64,000 nucleotides of DNA from Isoetes taiwanensis (GCA_021234155.1 JAJEKV010000113.1:1622184-1686183); one strand, 5' to 3'. Positions 1-11,854 are shown, counted from the first letter of the stretch. The notes: generated by a model from the sequence alone, not told the origin. Numbers and translations are program-made.

Positions 1-59
1 AAGATTTCTATGCTCTCAATCATCTTAGGGCTTGTATTTGTATTGATTATCTCATGAAA

Positions 60-505
60 TCAATGACAATGATCCTATTTTCTATGGTCAAGCAATAAAA
101 TGTGATCATTGGGTCAAGGCAATGAAGGATGAATTAGGCATGTTGCATAAACAAGGCACTTGGGAGCTTGTGCCAAAATCTCTAGGCAAGAATATAATTG
201 GTGCAAAATGGGTATATCGCACTATCATTCAGATGGTACGATTTCTAGGCATAAAGCTAGACTTGTCGCTTGTGGTTTGGCTTGACACATTACATGTCGT
301 TCTTAATTTAGCAAAGACAAAATTCTTGGCCGTTTTATGAGCTAGATTTCAAATCAGCCTTTTAAATGGAGATTTAGTAGAGGAGTTGTACATGCAAACC
401 TCTGAGTTTTGTGAATAAGGAGTACCCTAGTTATGTTTTCAAGTTGAAGAAAAGTTTGTGTGGACTTAGGCAGGCACCTAGATGATGGAACTAGAAGATA
501 AATGC
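60..505 (+). pseudogene. Ty1/copia reverse transcriptase fragment
   Basis: Remnant of a copia-type pol polyprotein (RVT_2 reverse transcriptase). In one frame I read HWVKAMKDELGMLHKQGTWE then GAKWVYR, the standard start of the copia RT domain. After a one-base frame slip near 221 the reading continues as YHSDGTISRHKARLVACGLA, then a stop. Further on come NGDLVEELYMQ and VFKLKKSLCGLRQAPR, the usual 'LKKALYGLKQAPR' motif, with stops between. The fragment starts inside the RT and stops before the catalytic YVDD motif. No LTR is visible in the window. It cannot make a protein. Confidence 0.85.
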
Positions 506-850
506 TTATCTTCCTAATGCCTCCCCTTTTTTGAAAGGCTTTTCTCGAGTCTTGGGAGATGATACGGACCTTATTTCGTATTGATCTTGTTGCATGTCAT
601 CGCTTGAGTGCCCCTTGTTGGTGGATACCGTGGAAAATAATCTCCCACTTTGTGCCTCGCTTCATCCATTAACTCAACGGCTACCGGAGGTTAGCAGAAT
701 CTTAACGGTTTAGCCATGCATGGTATGATTCCTACCAGTTAGCGACTTTGGCAAATCTTTCAAACAAAATTTTTGTTGTCTCGATGGGACGTACCTATTT
801 GGCAAAAGGTTGCTAGTACTGCCATTGGTTGCTCCAGAGGCGATTGAAGG
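506..850. other. Unassigned spacer
   Basis: No coding signal or repeat that I recognise. It lies between the copia fragment and a LINE C-terminal fragment. The last 100 bases may be the degraded upstream part of that LINE. Confidence 0.4.
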
Positions 851-1440
851 GTGCATGTGGGTTTCCCACCGCATTGTTCACTTGAGCATAGGCTTGTGAA
901 CTCTATGTATAGGTCGCTTGTCAATGGTGATATCCTTCTGCCATCCACTAAGTGGTCCCTTCAGCTCTCACCTCGTAGTGGGAGACGTATGTGGACTTGG
1001 GCTTGGGATAAACTACTCCATCCTCAGGTGGCTGTGCATTGGTGGCAGATTCTTCACAGATGCCCTCGGGTGAATGTGCTTGTCCACAGATTTGATCCTC
1101 GAGTGTCAGCACTCTGGCCACTGTGCAAGCAAAGGGACGAGACCATTGAGCATTGTTTCTTTTTATGTGATCATCTCCAGCCTATTTGGTCTTGGCTGCT
1201 TTCTCTTTTTCATGTGACATTGACAAGTCAGCAAGTGCTTCTGGCTATTTATCCGGATACTTGGAATAAGGTGCGGAGTCAAGCATTTCATTTGGCATCA
1301 ACATGGTTGCTGTGGTCCATCTGGAAGCGCAGAAGATTGTGTATCTTTCAGGGTTTCGATATTCCTCCTGCAGTAGTCCTCTAGGACGCACAAGCTAAGA
1401 TCAAGGCATTCGCCAAGTCATGGGGGACAGGGAAAAAATT
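851..1440 (+). pseudogene. LINE ORF2 C-terminal fragment (zf-RVT)
   Basis: C-terminal part of a plant L1-type LINE ORF2. The frame reads LPSTKWSLQLSP, then WTWAWDKLLHPQVAVHWWQI and a zinc-binding segment (CKQRDETIEHCFFLCDHL), then LLAIYPDTW and STWLLWSIWKRR. This matches the zf-RVT domain after plant LINE reverse transcriptases. A stop at 1382-1384 interrupts it, but the frame continues with DAQAKIKAFAKSWG. The same segments recur at about 4375-4600, in the minus LINE at 15000-15600 and at 23500-23900, so all four belong to one family. The RT itself is missing here. Independent truncated insertion or rearranged copy. Confidence 0.75.
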
Positions 1441-1540
1441 AGTGGCTAATCTTAGCTAAATGGCGAAATTTTAGACTTATTGGGAAAAAAAACGGCTAAA
1501 CTATGGCCCTTTTTGGGCCAAAAAAAAAAAGAAAATATTA

Positions 1541-1890
1541 GCCAAGTTTATTTCACGTCCCCTCCCATTTCATCCCACTTTTAGCTAATCGTAAGAAAGT
1601 ATAAGTGCCAAAAATTGGAGAGTTTAGCCAAAACTTAGAAGCTTTTATTTCAAATTTTGACGTACTTTAGCCAAATTATTTTATAACATTTATATCTACT
1701 ATAATCAATTAATATTTAGGTCTTAAATTAGTGCAAGATAGCCAAATGATAGAAGATTTTTTTATTTTTAAATATAAGTTTAGCCAAACGTAAGAAAGTA
1801 GAGGTGGCAAAATTTGAAAAGATTAGCTAAACATTAGAAGCTTTCATCTCAACTTTTGGCATACTTTAGCCAAGTCTATTTCACCACCTT
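1541..1890. repeat. AT-rich direct repeat of about 110-150 bp
   Basis: Two imperfect direct copies, about 1541-1690 and 1771-1890. Both contain 'cgtaagaaagta', 'agcttt' and 'tactttagccaa' in the same order. They fill the gap between two LINE fragments. No TIR or tail was found. Confidence 0.5.
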
Positions 1891-4886
1891 GGATTTAGAA
1901 GTTCCTTATTTTTTTCCCTGGTGGGGAGCTCTGAGAGCACGGAGGAGGCGCGAGGTGTTAGAGGCATTGTATCACGAATTGGAAAGTCTCATCAGCTCCC
2001 AGCCGTCTGATGGTGTGCGGGAGAAGGAGATATTGCGCCACATTGCAGCAGACGAGTCTAGAAGGGCTGCTCAGGCAAGGATGAAGGCGGGGATCACCAG
2101 GCTGCAAAAAGGGGACACCAATTCTCGAATGTTTTTCAGAGCTGCACGACAGAAGAAGTATGCGGCCTCAATGTCGTCTCTGGCATTGCCTGATGGCGCG
2201 ATTCTCGATCCACCGATGGACATTAAGCAGGCTACTTTTCAGCACTTCTCTCAGTTCTTTCAGGAGAAGAGGTACCCCTACACTGACGTCATGGAGGACA
2301 TCGTGCTCAGTAAGGTGTCAAGCAAGGTGTCGGCGGATAGAAGGCAGACGCTAGAGCATCCGCTTACAAGGCAAGAGCTTGAGGAGGCTTGCCGCGCCTT
2401 GGCCCCTCATAAGTGCCCTGGTCTGGACGGCATTCTGGTGGAGTTCTTCCAAGAATATTGGGAATGGGTGGGAGACTCAGTGATGCAGACCTACCAAGAT
2501 CTCCTTCAGGCAGAGGCGCTTGATTATAGGCTCAACGAGGGCTGCATCTCGTTAATACCGAAGGTAAAAAAGCCATCTGTCATTTCGGATTGGCGTCCGA
2601 TTACGCTTCTGTCGGCAGTGTACAAGATAATTCACGGCGGCCCTCTCGCTTAGTTGTCCCGAAGAGGCTATTAGTCCCATGCGCCTCAGCTTCATCCCCG
2701 CGTGCATATTCTTAACAATGCGGCGGGCGGCATTCGAGGGCATTCATCAATCGCGAACGCAGTCAGGAGATAGTGTACTTGAAGTTGGACTTCACGAGGG
2801 CTTATGATAGTGTTCGCTTGGGATTTCTTTGAGGAGAATGATGCTAGCCTTTGGGTGTGGTGAGCTTTACAAAGAGCTGGGCTCAAGCTCTTAACGTCTG
2901 CCAGAGCCACCATCCTATGTCACGGCGAGTCATCGCCGATCTTTACTGTGGGGCGTGGAGTTCGCCAGGGATGCCCTTTGGCACCCTTCTTATTTACCAT
3001 CGTTGGCAGGGCCCCTCTCGCAGCGATTCTCCTCTCTCAGCCAGGCGGGGTTAAATGGAGGGGTCGAGGGTGGCGTGACGGGCCGCAACCGCATTGGAAG
3101 CCAAGATGCGATGATGACTTTTCTCTTCCTACAAGCTGATGAGAGGAATCAGTTAAACGCGAAGGAGCTTCTGGACACATTTTCTCTGGCGTCCGACTGC
3201 CTCGTGAATTGGACGAAGTGCTCGGCATTATGGTCGGTAGCGGATCCCATGCCTGTGGTCGTGTCCCAATTTCCTTGGCGAACGCAACTGCAGGGGCACG
3301 TGCTCTCTAGGCTTTTGGGTATCCCGGCCATTGACATCTCTGGCACAGTATTTGGGAGGACATTCTCGTGGGACTGGGCGTCGGCACCTTTAATTGGTGG
3401 AAGGGGGGGAAACTTTCCATGGCCGGGCAGGTCACAGATGGCGAAAATCGCTTTTATGCTCAACTCATATTTATATGGCCTCTGCCATCCCTGGGCCCGA
3501 AAAAAGCAAGGTTCGGGAAATTTCTTCCATGGTTCAGAACTTTGTTTGGGGAGGCAATGAGGAAGGGGCGGCCGCCAAGGTAGCCCTGGTGGAAGTACAT
3601 GCGCCCCAAAGCTGCAGGTGGCCTCGGCTTTCTGGACCTCTCGCCCATAGTAAGGTCCTCTTATCTAAGTTCATCTTTGAGATTCTCGAAATCGGCTTCA
3701 TCGGGCCAAGCCTCACTTCGATAGTTTTCCATAAGCCGCCTGCGTACTGCGGCTTCCATGGGCATTATTTTATGGATATCGGGCCATATGTTAATGCCTC
3801 CCCTTTCCGAAGGGGCTCCAGCTTGGCAGCAGTTTACCGGCCGGGTCTACCCATTGTTATTAATACTTCCAGTTGTATTCAGCGAGGCAGGCGCCATGGT
3901 GGATTCCGCCGCCTGGGGCCACCTTTGGTGTTATGCGCAACTGCCGATCCTCGAGTCCAAATAAGCAGATGGGCGCAAAGGGTCTTGACGGTGGAGGAGT
4001 GGTATATCGACGGGTAGTCAGGCGCTCGCAGCTTTTTCATCCACCGTGTTTTGACTTAAGGAGCCGGATTGTGCGACCGGGCGATGTGGCTAATGCGTTG
4101 CCGTTGAACCCCCAGAAGTCGTGGCGAAAGTGTGGAGTTGTCATCCAAAAGTCGATCCCTCAAACTTCGTGAAAACCCAAGTATGAGCTTTTGGCAATTC
4201 AGACGAAGCCTCCCTCGGACGGTGGAGTCTCCTGTGCCAGGATATGACTGGGTGACATCTCGAGATGGGTGTGGAACCCAATCTAAGCCCCCAAGATTCG
4301 GGTGTTACTATGGCGGATAGTGCATTGGTCCCCGAGAGTGAATACGGTTTCAGGATCAATCCCCGATCGCTGATCGTTGTCCCATGTGTGGTGCTTGTGT
4401 TGAGACTCTTGAGCATCAGATGTTTCTTTATTGCCAGATCCCAAGGCATGGCAAGGGTCCAGCGCCTCTTTCACATCTCGCTCCATAGTCAAGAGGTTCT
4501 TTTGGGGGTGTATCCTACTGGGTGGTCTCAGCTTAAGCGTCTGGCCTTCCATCTATATAAGGCTTGGTTACTGTGGCTCATTTGAAGTGGCGGCCTTTGA
4601 AGATGTTCAGGAATGAGGAGGTGCAGCCTGGGGTGCTGATCCCACAATTAAGGTATAAATCATATCTTTCTTACTTGGCGTGCCCTCGTAAGGAGCAGTT
4701 CAAGGCAGCCGTATAGGAGAGGACCCTTCTCATTGTAGACAGCTTTGGCAAGTTTGTTTCATGAGTCGTACGTAGATATATGTGCCATTTGGGTGCTTTC
4801 GCCTCGAGTGTAAGGGGCACCCTAGTATATCGCTCTTCTTGTACTTTTATATATTAATTAATTAACTTGATCCTTCAAAAAAAAAA
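1886..4886 (+). mobile_element. 5'-truncated, decayed plant L1-type LINE
   Basis: A LINE lacking ORF1 and endonuclease. Frame 1856-2653 is open and reads through the linker before the RT (ALRARRRREVLEALYHELES ... FFRAARQKK), then CPGLDGILVEFFQEYW and LIPKVKKPSVISDWRPITLL. After frameshifts come LKLDFTRAYDSV near 2780, GVRQGCPLAPFLFTIVG near 2954, a broken YADD box near 3107, LLGIPAID near 3315 and a zf-RVT-like C-terminus near 4375-4590 (LLGVYPTGW, KAWLLWLI). The 3' end has the family ending 'ttcaaaaaaaaaa' at 4873-4886. Open frames of 200-265 codons remain, but the element is dead as read. No clear target duplication. Confidence 0.85.
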
Positions 4887-5490
4887 TTCTTTTTCTTAGG
4901 TACATTAAATTTCCTGGAGTACATTATTACGAAATGTACTTTAATTACGTACATAAGTACACATAAGCACCGTACTAAATTGGAATGCGATGCTAATGTT
5001 GCTTCATATAAATGTTTTAGATTTGTTGTTGGATCTTGTTACATCCAAATCTAAGGATTTACAACTTTGGACCATTTTTTTAGCATTTTAGCGTTGGATG
5101 GCATCTACTTCTTCATTAAAAGGAAATCTATTGTGACATTAGAACACCATATATATTTTAGTAGTTCAGTTTATCTTATAAAGCATATAACATGAGATAA
5201 AATTGTAGGCATGGTCAATAGATTAACCAGATTATATATATTGGCAATTCATTTTGTATAACACATTATACATGATATAAAATTATAGGCATGGTCAATA
5301 GATTAACCAATTGAATGTGTTATAGTGGTATAAGGATCGCAATATCTAGCATAACAACTTGGGAGTTCCTATGGGGAATTGATTATAATTGACACTACTC
5401 AAAATCATTCGATGATAGGAATCAAAATTGGACAAAAACAAAGGGGTAGGTCTAATATAAAATAATAATCCCATCTAATTGCGGGTTGTA
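4887..5490. other. AT-rich spacer with a short direct repeat
   Basis: No gene seen. Two direct copies of a unit containing 'ggcatggtcaatagatta' lie at about 5183-5231 and 5260-5310. Confidence 0.5.
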
Positions 5491-5494
5491 TTGG

Positions 5495-5662
5495 TCAAAT
5501 AGTTTTTATTATGGCATGGACATTTTGGTAGGTGTCATCACTTGATGTATTAATGATGTCTTTTTCCTCGTTATCACTTGGAATATCGATGATCTCCATT
5601 TGTCTGGCCAATAACACAAGCATCGGTTAGTGATCAAGAACTCTTGCTCTGATATTAAAATG
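5495..5662 (-). mobile_element. LTR retrotransposon remnant: primer site and gag start
   Basis: On the minus strand TAATATCAGAGC (5657-5646) matches the plant initiator-Met primer-binding site TGGTATCAGAGC at 10 of 12 bases. It lies three bases after a CA (5662-5661) that could end an LTR. About 45 bases further on, an ATG at 5599 opens MEIIDIPSDNEEKDIINTSS, an acidic start like plant gag proteins, and stops at 5495. If correct, the LTR lies to the right (5661 to roughly 6300). I could not find its other end or a second LTR. Confidence 0.4.
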
Positions 5663-7382
5663 AACATTTCCAACCGACATGCCCTTAACCAATTGGGCAA
5701 AACCGTTTAGACGTTTATGAGTAGTCGCTTCTACTCATTTATGCTGGTGTCTCGGGAATGCGACACCAAGATCTACTCGAGCGATCGTCCATGGGTCCGT
5801 TCCAACTTAAATGGAATGAATGATCTCCAAACTATTTCAATTTTGCAACTTTTTTTTCATTACTCATGGCTAATGGCACTGTAATTGTTAATTATGGATT
5901 TCGTCTCGTCTCCAGGAACCACAAAGGATCCTGCTAGCATTGCATGAGATCCACGGAGGTTGAGGAACAAGCATATTTGACCCGGCGATTGGAGAAAAGA
6001 TGTGGGAGGAGGGTGGGAAAATTGGTTGAATAGGCTAGCGGGTGGCTCGCGAGGCACCTCCTCATGAGGCATTCCATGTTCTTCAGGTTGCCCCCAAAGC
6101 TTATAGCGGCAACAAGATGCCCCACGGGTTGTTCCTCTAAGGTGGAACACCTACCATGATGATGTAACTACATAGCACGATCGCCATGGTCTATTTGTCC
6201 ACTGTAATATAGATTGTAACCATCTCATTTATGAATAAAATTTCTTTTTGGACTATAACTTTGTTTTGAATGTGTAAACAATTTCCTTCATTTGGTTTAT
6301 GTTTTTGGCGTTCTCGACTCGAGACCCGAGAAAATAGCAGGAAATTCTCTTCATGCTTGTACTGATCCTCGCACAGAATAACTCATTTTTTTCGATAGTT
6401 ATAAGGTCTAAAATGTTTTGCACATCCTTTTGGTGTAAAATAACAAGGTTTCAAAAGAAACAAGGTGCTGCGCACGAAGGGTTGCCCTCCATGGCCCGAG
6501 GGTGAAGTGGCTTAAATTGTACTTCAAAGTCTTGTTTTAACAATCAATCAAAATTGCTACTTCAAAACAATAGAATACTTGATACCATGACTTATGAGAA
6601 TTGACCTGAAGAAATCTCTAGTCCTCGTCATGGAACAAGGATTACAGAAGCATAAGGACAAGTCTAATAGAGTAGAGAATGGAAATACATGTTTCCTTAG
6701 GATAGAAATGAGAGAACTCCTTGAAGACCTCTGGTCAGTTTTTTGTCAAAGAGGGCTTCAAACATCTAAGGAGCAGGTTTTGTAGAGTAATAAAACATTG
6801 ATGGATAGCCTAACTCCAAACCTTGCAAGAAAAACTAAAACCCAAAGGTCCCAGACATCACTCCAACAAGATGATGTCCTATGCAAAAAACGTTCACCTT
6901 GCTTATGATAGCATTTGAAAGTAGAAAGGGCAACAGATGGAATAAACAGAATGATGGAGAATTTGAGGGTCCTATTCTTCGGTGTGCTCTGTAAATACTT
7001 CCAAGAAGAAAGCATATTTTGTCCAGCAGACTAGAAGCATGTAAGCTCTAGATACCATAGCATCCAGCATAGCTATAGTGTTTCATTTAAATCACTGAGG
7101 AAATGGAGTAAAGCAGCCGCACCATGAAGATTGTATCTTTTATTTCCTTTGTGGGAAAAAGTAGGTCGTGCAAGCTCTAGTCACGCCTCTCCACATACTA
7201 CAGCATTCGCAATAGCAATTTCTGATCTCAAGGATTTCAAAGACACCCCCTGCAATGCAAACTAAGTTCCCAATGGCAAGACAATCACGCCAGCAACAGA
7301 CCTATTGATACTGCACAAACCCAAAAATATAAGACTCGTTTTTTGCATGCCTGTGAATGAGATTCTTGCAGAGCCTGTGAAT
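5663..7382. other. Unassigned; possible decayed LTR at its left
   Basis: Open frames are short and unconvincing on both strands. The first 600 bases may be the LTR of the remnant to the left. I see no recognisable domain in the rest. Confidence 0.4.
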
Positions 7383-7526
7383 GAGAGTGGAGGCATACCA
7401 AGGCTCGTGGCTATCAAAATGAGAAGGCATCGCAGATTTATCCATATGGACAATGTAGCTTCTACCGGCGTCATTAACATGGACTGCAAGCAAAAAGAAG
7501 AGCAACAGGGCGAGCAGCATAGCCAT
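7383..7526 (-). pseudogene. Subtilisin-like protease N-terminal fragment
   Basis: The minus strand from the ATG at 7526 reads a hydrophobic signal peptide (MAMLLALLLFFLLAVHV) and then the start of the inhibitor I9 propeptide of plant subtilases (YIVHMDKSAMP, then HEPWYASTL). Similarity ends there: the frame runs to a stop at 7302 without the rest of the propeptide or the Asp/His/Ser catalytic domain, about 48 of an expected 700 or more residues. The start lies just downstream, in minus sense, of a copy of a dispersed repeat (7572-7703). This is a captured or truncated exon, not a working protease gene. Confidence 0.75.
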
Positions 7527-7571
7527 AGCCGAAGCCGGAGTCCTGAAGGGGGGTTCGGGCGGCAACAGGGC

Positions 7572-7703
7572 TGACCGCCAGCTTACTAGCAACAGCTAGT
7601 TTTCAGCAGTTACCAGCATATCCTAAGCATATGCCGGCATATACTTGGATATGCCATAAACCCACATAAACGAGGGTTTGCCCCCTAGGGGCAACCCAAA
7701 AAA
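7572..7703 (+). repeat. Dispersed 130-bp repeat with terminal hairpin, copy 1
   Basis: Starts at 'gaccgcc' and ends with a near-perfect inverted repeat (TTGCCCC/GGGGCAA) followed by a run of A. Between these it has three 'catat' steps and 'ataaacccacat'. The same unit is at 13586-13720 and 22053-22180. The A run after a hairpin suggests a retroposon 3' end in plus sense. No pol III boxes were recognised. Confidence 0.75.
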
Positions 7704-9120
7704 GGGTGCCCATGCTCTATGGATTGCCCCAATACCATGTGTTGTTGCATCTATTGAATGTAAATATGTGATAATTGGAAAATAAAACTATAACTAGCAC
7801 GGCCAATATGTATGATGAGGGCATATGTCGACATATTGCTATGCATAATCTTTCTATTGCCGGGGCTACTTTAGTCTACAGTGCATCCATCTAAAAGTTC
7901 TGGTGCAAAAGTTGATTGTCTGCTTCATAACCAAAATATGCCTTAGTGAAATGCACTAGAAGTAATAGAAGGCCAATGCAAAAGGATGGAGTAACAAATC
8001 CAAAGTAACATGTTAAATATTTACGAATGGCCCCTTTGAGCATTGAAACGGAGTTTGAAACTACGCATGCTGACTTGGGATGTCAAGGTACACATTGTCT
8101 ACCAATATTGCATCATTCAAAACAAAGAGCCCACCTAGATGTTGTATGTGCCTCTTAACGAAACAATTATGGTAGCCCTAAGCAAGTAATAATCTCATCA
8201 ATCAAGTGTGGCAATGTGCCACCAAAGCATCCATACTATGGGACAACAATTGGAAAGGCTTTGGTGCCCGACATCATACCATGCTAAGGCATTGCATATA
8301 ATATTATAGAACTTAGCACAGAAAGAACTGCCATGAGTGCAGCTCAGCTAATTCATGATACCTTCAAGTCCTCCAAATAGAATGATTTCTAAATGTAGAT
8401 CTTAACACATCCGGTCACTAAGTAAGATATGCAATTAACCTTACTTCTCTATAACTAGCAACACATCCAGTCACCAAATAAGATATGAAATTGATCTTAC
8501 TTCTCTATAACTAGCAAGTGCTTGCATCATTCTTAATTCTTGGAAGCAACCCCATTATAGAAACTAGTTAGATCCTTCAACGATTGAGATGTCTCAAATG
8601 TAGAACGATTGCAACTAATTTTTAGAAAGCACCTGCAAAATAATTTCGTAATTGACATTCCAACTCCCCATCCTCACTCTGTTATTCTTTTACAAGAAAT
8701 GCTTAGGCGTCACACCCCCCATTAATGTTAATATATATTTTATACATTATATATACGGCAAGATATATGGTTGCTTGACAACTATTCATAGATTTTGCGG
8801 TGCTTGACATACACTTGATGGAGCTATGGATGATAGAATTTTAGATGATGGCAATGGCAAACAACATATAACTTATTAACAAATAACAAAGAAGAGTACA
8901 CAGATATATAAAATCACAATTTTCGCTTCCAAATTATTTGACATAGTTTAATGATGAATCAAATCTAGAAACCCAGCATTTACCGGCTACAGTATTATTA
9001 GTATAACACTGCATTCCCAAAGTACGTAATGCTTACCTACTATCCTCCTCCCCTTAATAGAAAACATTGGGAGGCGTCCCAGTGGTAATAAAAGTCTCTA
9101 AAAGACCAAAATTCAACATC
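7704..9120. other. Unassigned AT-rich stretch
   Basis: No coding signal recognised, apart from a tandem duplication of a 56-bp unit at 8405-8516. It may hold introns or further fragments of the minus-strand gene-fragment cluster. Confidence 0.4.
8405..8516. repeat. Tandem duplication, 56-bp unit, two copies
   Basis: Copies at 8405-8460 and 8461-8516 share 'acacatcc', 'taagatatg' and 'cttctctataactagca' in order with a few differences. Confidence 0.7.
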
Positions 9121-9257
9121 GTTTGCGTACCTAGGAACAACAAGGCCTGCAGTATAGCTTTCAGAACATTATGTGGCATAGAGATTTTCTATATCCTCCT
9201 GTCAGGCAACATAGCACAATAACTTCTGCATGCTGCAAAACAAAATAATATGATTTC

Positions 9258-9446
9258 TTAGACATCATAAACCTTGTGTTTAAGCAGAGACATCATGTAC
9301 TTTCCTTTCTCTGAGTTTTCGGGTGGAACCATGTTCTTACAAGTAAGAAGACCACAATGTTTTATGAGACTTCTTTCTGTCACAATATCTGCATATTCAC
9401 TCTGTATAAGTAATTCAGCAGCAGTTTGCATCTGGGAAATGTGCAT
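9258..9446 (-). pseudogene. RPAP2/RTR1-type phosphatase exon fragment
   Basis: The minus strand reads EYADIVTERSLIKHCGLLTC followed by EKGKYMMSLLKHKVYDV. RTR1/RPAP2 proteins, RNA polymerase II CTD phosphatases and import factors, carry 'DYxDVVTERSIxxxCGYPLC ... YRISLKEHKVYDL' at this place. The first two zinc-ligand cysteines (C-x4-C) are kept. The second pair (FCSxxC) should follow at once, but the frame ends in TAA after YDV, or leaves through a weak GT donor. A possible degraded next exon lies near 9130-9235. An acceptor-like TTTCCCAG precedes the exon near 9433. Only about 60 residues are present. Confidence 0.7.
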
Positions 9447-9745
9447 GGACTGTTGTAAAGAACTGTTTGTACTTTATAGTTTGCCTTAATTAGTTCGTGC
9501 ACACATCATGTCCAAATGCTTTTAGCATTTACAACCACAGTACCATCTGAACATACATCTTTTGCCTTCTAATTTAAAGCGTCTAAACCAGAAGCCTTGC
9601 TTGACATGTTTTCATGCAGTTGGATTTTTTTTCCCCTTGCAAAAGGGACAATTTTTAACAACATTTTATATGTTTACTGTTGCATATCAAAGACTGTCAT
9701 TGTTAGATGTTACATTGACTGTAAGATGATAAGAGTTAAGCAAAC

Positions 9746-10008
9746 CTCATAATCTTGTTGTGTTTCCTGTCAACATTATCCAGCTCCTCACAGAAAGTGC
9801 AGAAAGAAGAGACACCTTAAACAAAGGCTCTAAAACTTTTAGCATGTCTTCCAAAAGGAAGACAATGCAGATTATGTGTCAAAGTAAGACCTGGGATGCA
9901 TTGGGATCTTTCCCAAAGCAAGCCATCCTCGCAATCCCTAGTTTTGCATGTTCTAATTTAACATGTATTTCATCTTAAAAGAACCGCGCTTGGTCGCCAT
10001 AAAGAAAC
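9746..10008 (-). pseudogene. CYP59/PPIL4-type cyclophilin, two exon remnants
   Basis: Two exon remnants of an RNA-recognition-motif cyclophilin (peptidyl-prolyl isomerase of the CYP59/PPIL4 type). Exon one (10008-9891) follows an acceptor TTATGCAG and reads FLYGDQARFF, a stop, DEIHVKLEHAKLGI, then PNASQ. Plant CYP59 has KFLYGEQARFFGDEIH ... NASQ here. The leading G fits a split Lys codon, so the intron phase is kept. CAG/GT marks the donor. About 90 bases later exon two (about 9800-9746) reads TFCEELDNVDRKHNK, matching 'TLRDDLDYLDGKHT'. The in-frame stop and the missing flanks make it a pseudogene from an intron-containing genomic copy. Confidence 0.7.
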
Positions 10009-10289
10009 CTGCATAAGACAAGGCTTCTACGTAAGCCTAACATAAACATAATATTGTTCAAAAGTATATAAGATTAAAATATCATCCAACCCAAAATGAG
10101 TTTGCTTCCAACCTCTGCTTTCATTGTCACATCTAATGTGACAGTGAGGCGCAGGATGACTTCAAAAGGTCCAAAATATACATAATTGCTAGCTAATGCT
10201 GCAGAATAAAAGACATTTAGATCTGTGCACGCAAAGTTATTTCCAAATGAAAGATTGCATACCTCTTGTTCATATGAGCAATGCAGTTC

Positions 10290-10376
10290 AGATGTCCTTG
10301 TACTTGTACAAATGCTTGTCAGGAGGAGGAAGCAACAATGCCATCACTCCAACACTATATGCCGCAAGACACTGAT
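10290..10376 (-). other. Possible exon of unknown gene
   Basis: After an acceptor TTTTGTCAG at 10377 the minus strand reads QCLAAYSVGVMALLLPPPDK and then HLYKYKDI before a stop. The frame does not join cleanly to the exon at 10687-10524. Unknown function. Confidence 0.3.
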
Positions 10377-10523
10377 CTGACAAAACAACAAAATCCCTTA
10401 AGGCAGGTGAGACCACACATATCAACAGTTTTTTCCCAACTCTACACATATATGAAAAACATCATACATGGAACATTTTTTAAGTTGACATGCAAAAAGC
10501 TGTTGATGTTGCTAATACCATAC

Positions 10524-10687
10524 CTGAAGTTGCAATGTTGAATACACATTTGCTACAGTACGAAGAAGTGCTAGTCCCCGTGCCAAGGATGTTTCCCTTG
10601 CCACCTTGTTCATTACTGTTGCATTAAGATATTTGTCAAGCTCAACCCAGAACTCGAAACTTGGATGATCATTAGAACTGAACCATT
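10524..10687 (-). other. Likely exon of an unrecognised gene
   Basis: Open minus-strand stretch of 54 codons between an AG acceptor (after TGTAAG) and a CAG/GTATGG donor. It reads WFSSNDHPSFEFWVELDKYL, then ATVMNKVARETSLARGLALL, then RTVANVYSTLQLQ. Composition and splice borders look like a real plant exon, but I do not recognise the family. It may be part of the same broken array as the RTR1 and cyclophilin pieces. Confidence 0.4.
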
Positions 10688-11102
10688 CTTACATGAGTTG
10701 CAGTCTCTAAGAAAAATAATGTGCAAAACCACCAGTAGGAAAATGAAGAATCAAGAAGCTGCCATACACTCCAACTAAGAGTGAATTCTTTAGATTTTTC
10801 ACCATTGTTGCATGCCAACTCTCTAATGAAGACCTACTTCTAGCATCCTTTCCAGTAGAATTGATTAAATAAAATTTTAAAATTATGGTCCTTGTATAAC
10901 TTAATTATTAACTATATGAGGTACTGGGTTGCTGCAATACTGTATACCTATATTCAAAATTAGACTTCCTATCAAGAACATAGACCATTATCAGCAACTT
11001 GCATAAGCCTGGAGCCGCCATACATCAGACTAATCCAAAATGTGCAGTATTACATACCAGACATACAAATGCGAAAGCCCAAAGGAGCCAGGTTAGAACT
11101 GT

Positions 11103-11340
11103 CTAATGGCCATATGATACAAAATGTACAGAGTTCACTATTCCCAGCAGAGCTCTTCTTAATGATCTCGATAGCCATTTTCTAATTGCTTGTTCAATAT
11201 TGTTGCCCAAGGGATCCAAGTATAACATTTCCATCTGCATCGGGAGGACCAAAGTGCAAGGCACTATTGCCAGGTGATTCTTGATTATATGAAACATCAA
11301 GGGGCATGGAAGTAGGCAATCTAGACACATTCCTGACAAT
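11103..11340 (-). other. Gene-like minus-strand segment, frame interrupted
   Basis: One frame reads RNVSRLPTSMPLDVSYNQES and then GPPDADGNVILGSLG; the adjoining frame continues as NNIEQAIRKWLSRSLRRALL. The switch near 11215 suggests a frameshift in a former exon. The product is unknown. Confidence 0.3.
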
Positions 11341-11854
11341 CTTGCAGCTTAAGCAAGTCACTCCACGCTGAAGACTTTGGCTGGAATGGCATTTTCTTAA
11401 TAAGGTGTCTCCTCATAAACGAACCTGAACATCCAAGCATATCAACCACACAATCATATTACTCGTGTCATCGTGTGATTTTTGGCAATTGAACTAAAAT
11501 CGTGACATCTCCTATCTATGCGCCATGTAGCTGCATGTAAAAGGAAGGGTGAGAAACAGTACATGGTCTAGTCATATGCCTTCTTGCAAGATTCTATGAA
11601 AAAGGCAGTGAAGCTTTTTCTCCATAACCATGCTGACCATATGCTGCAATCACAGCAGTCCTCTCTTTAACTTACTGAAAAGTAGCCTGTTTCCACATTT
11701 TTCATACATAATACACAGTAGGCTGGGGGGGAAACTCCAGGCAGAAGACCACGAAGCATGTCAACAGATGTAAGATGTCGTCTTAGAAAGGAAGTGAAAC
11801 AAAATTTTAAGTGGCGATAACTCATGTCCTCACACAAAAGAGATTAGGATTTAC

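Noticed and set aside
9258-9446. Intact RPAP2 gene
   Set aside because: Only one exon-sized piece is recognisable, the frame ends in a stop where the second cysteine pair should follow, and neighbouring pieces come from other genes.
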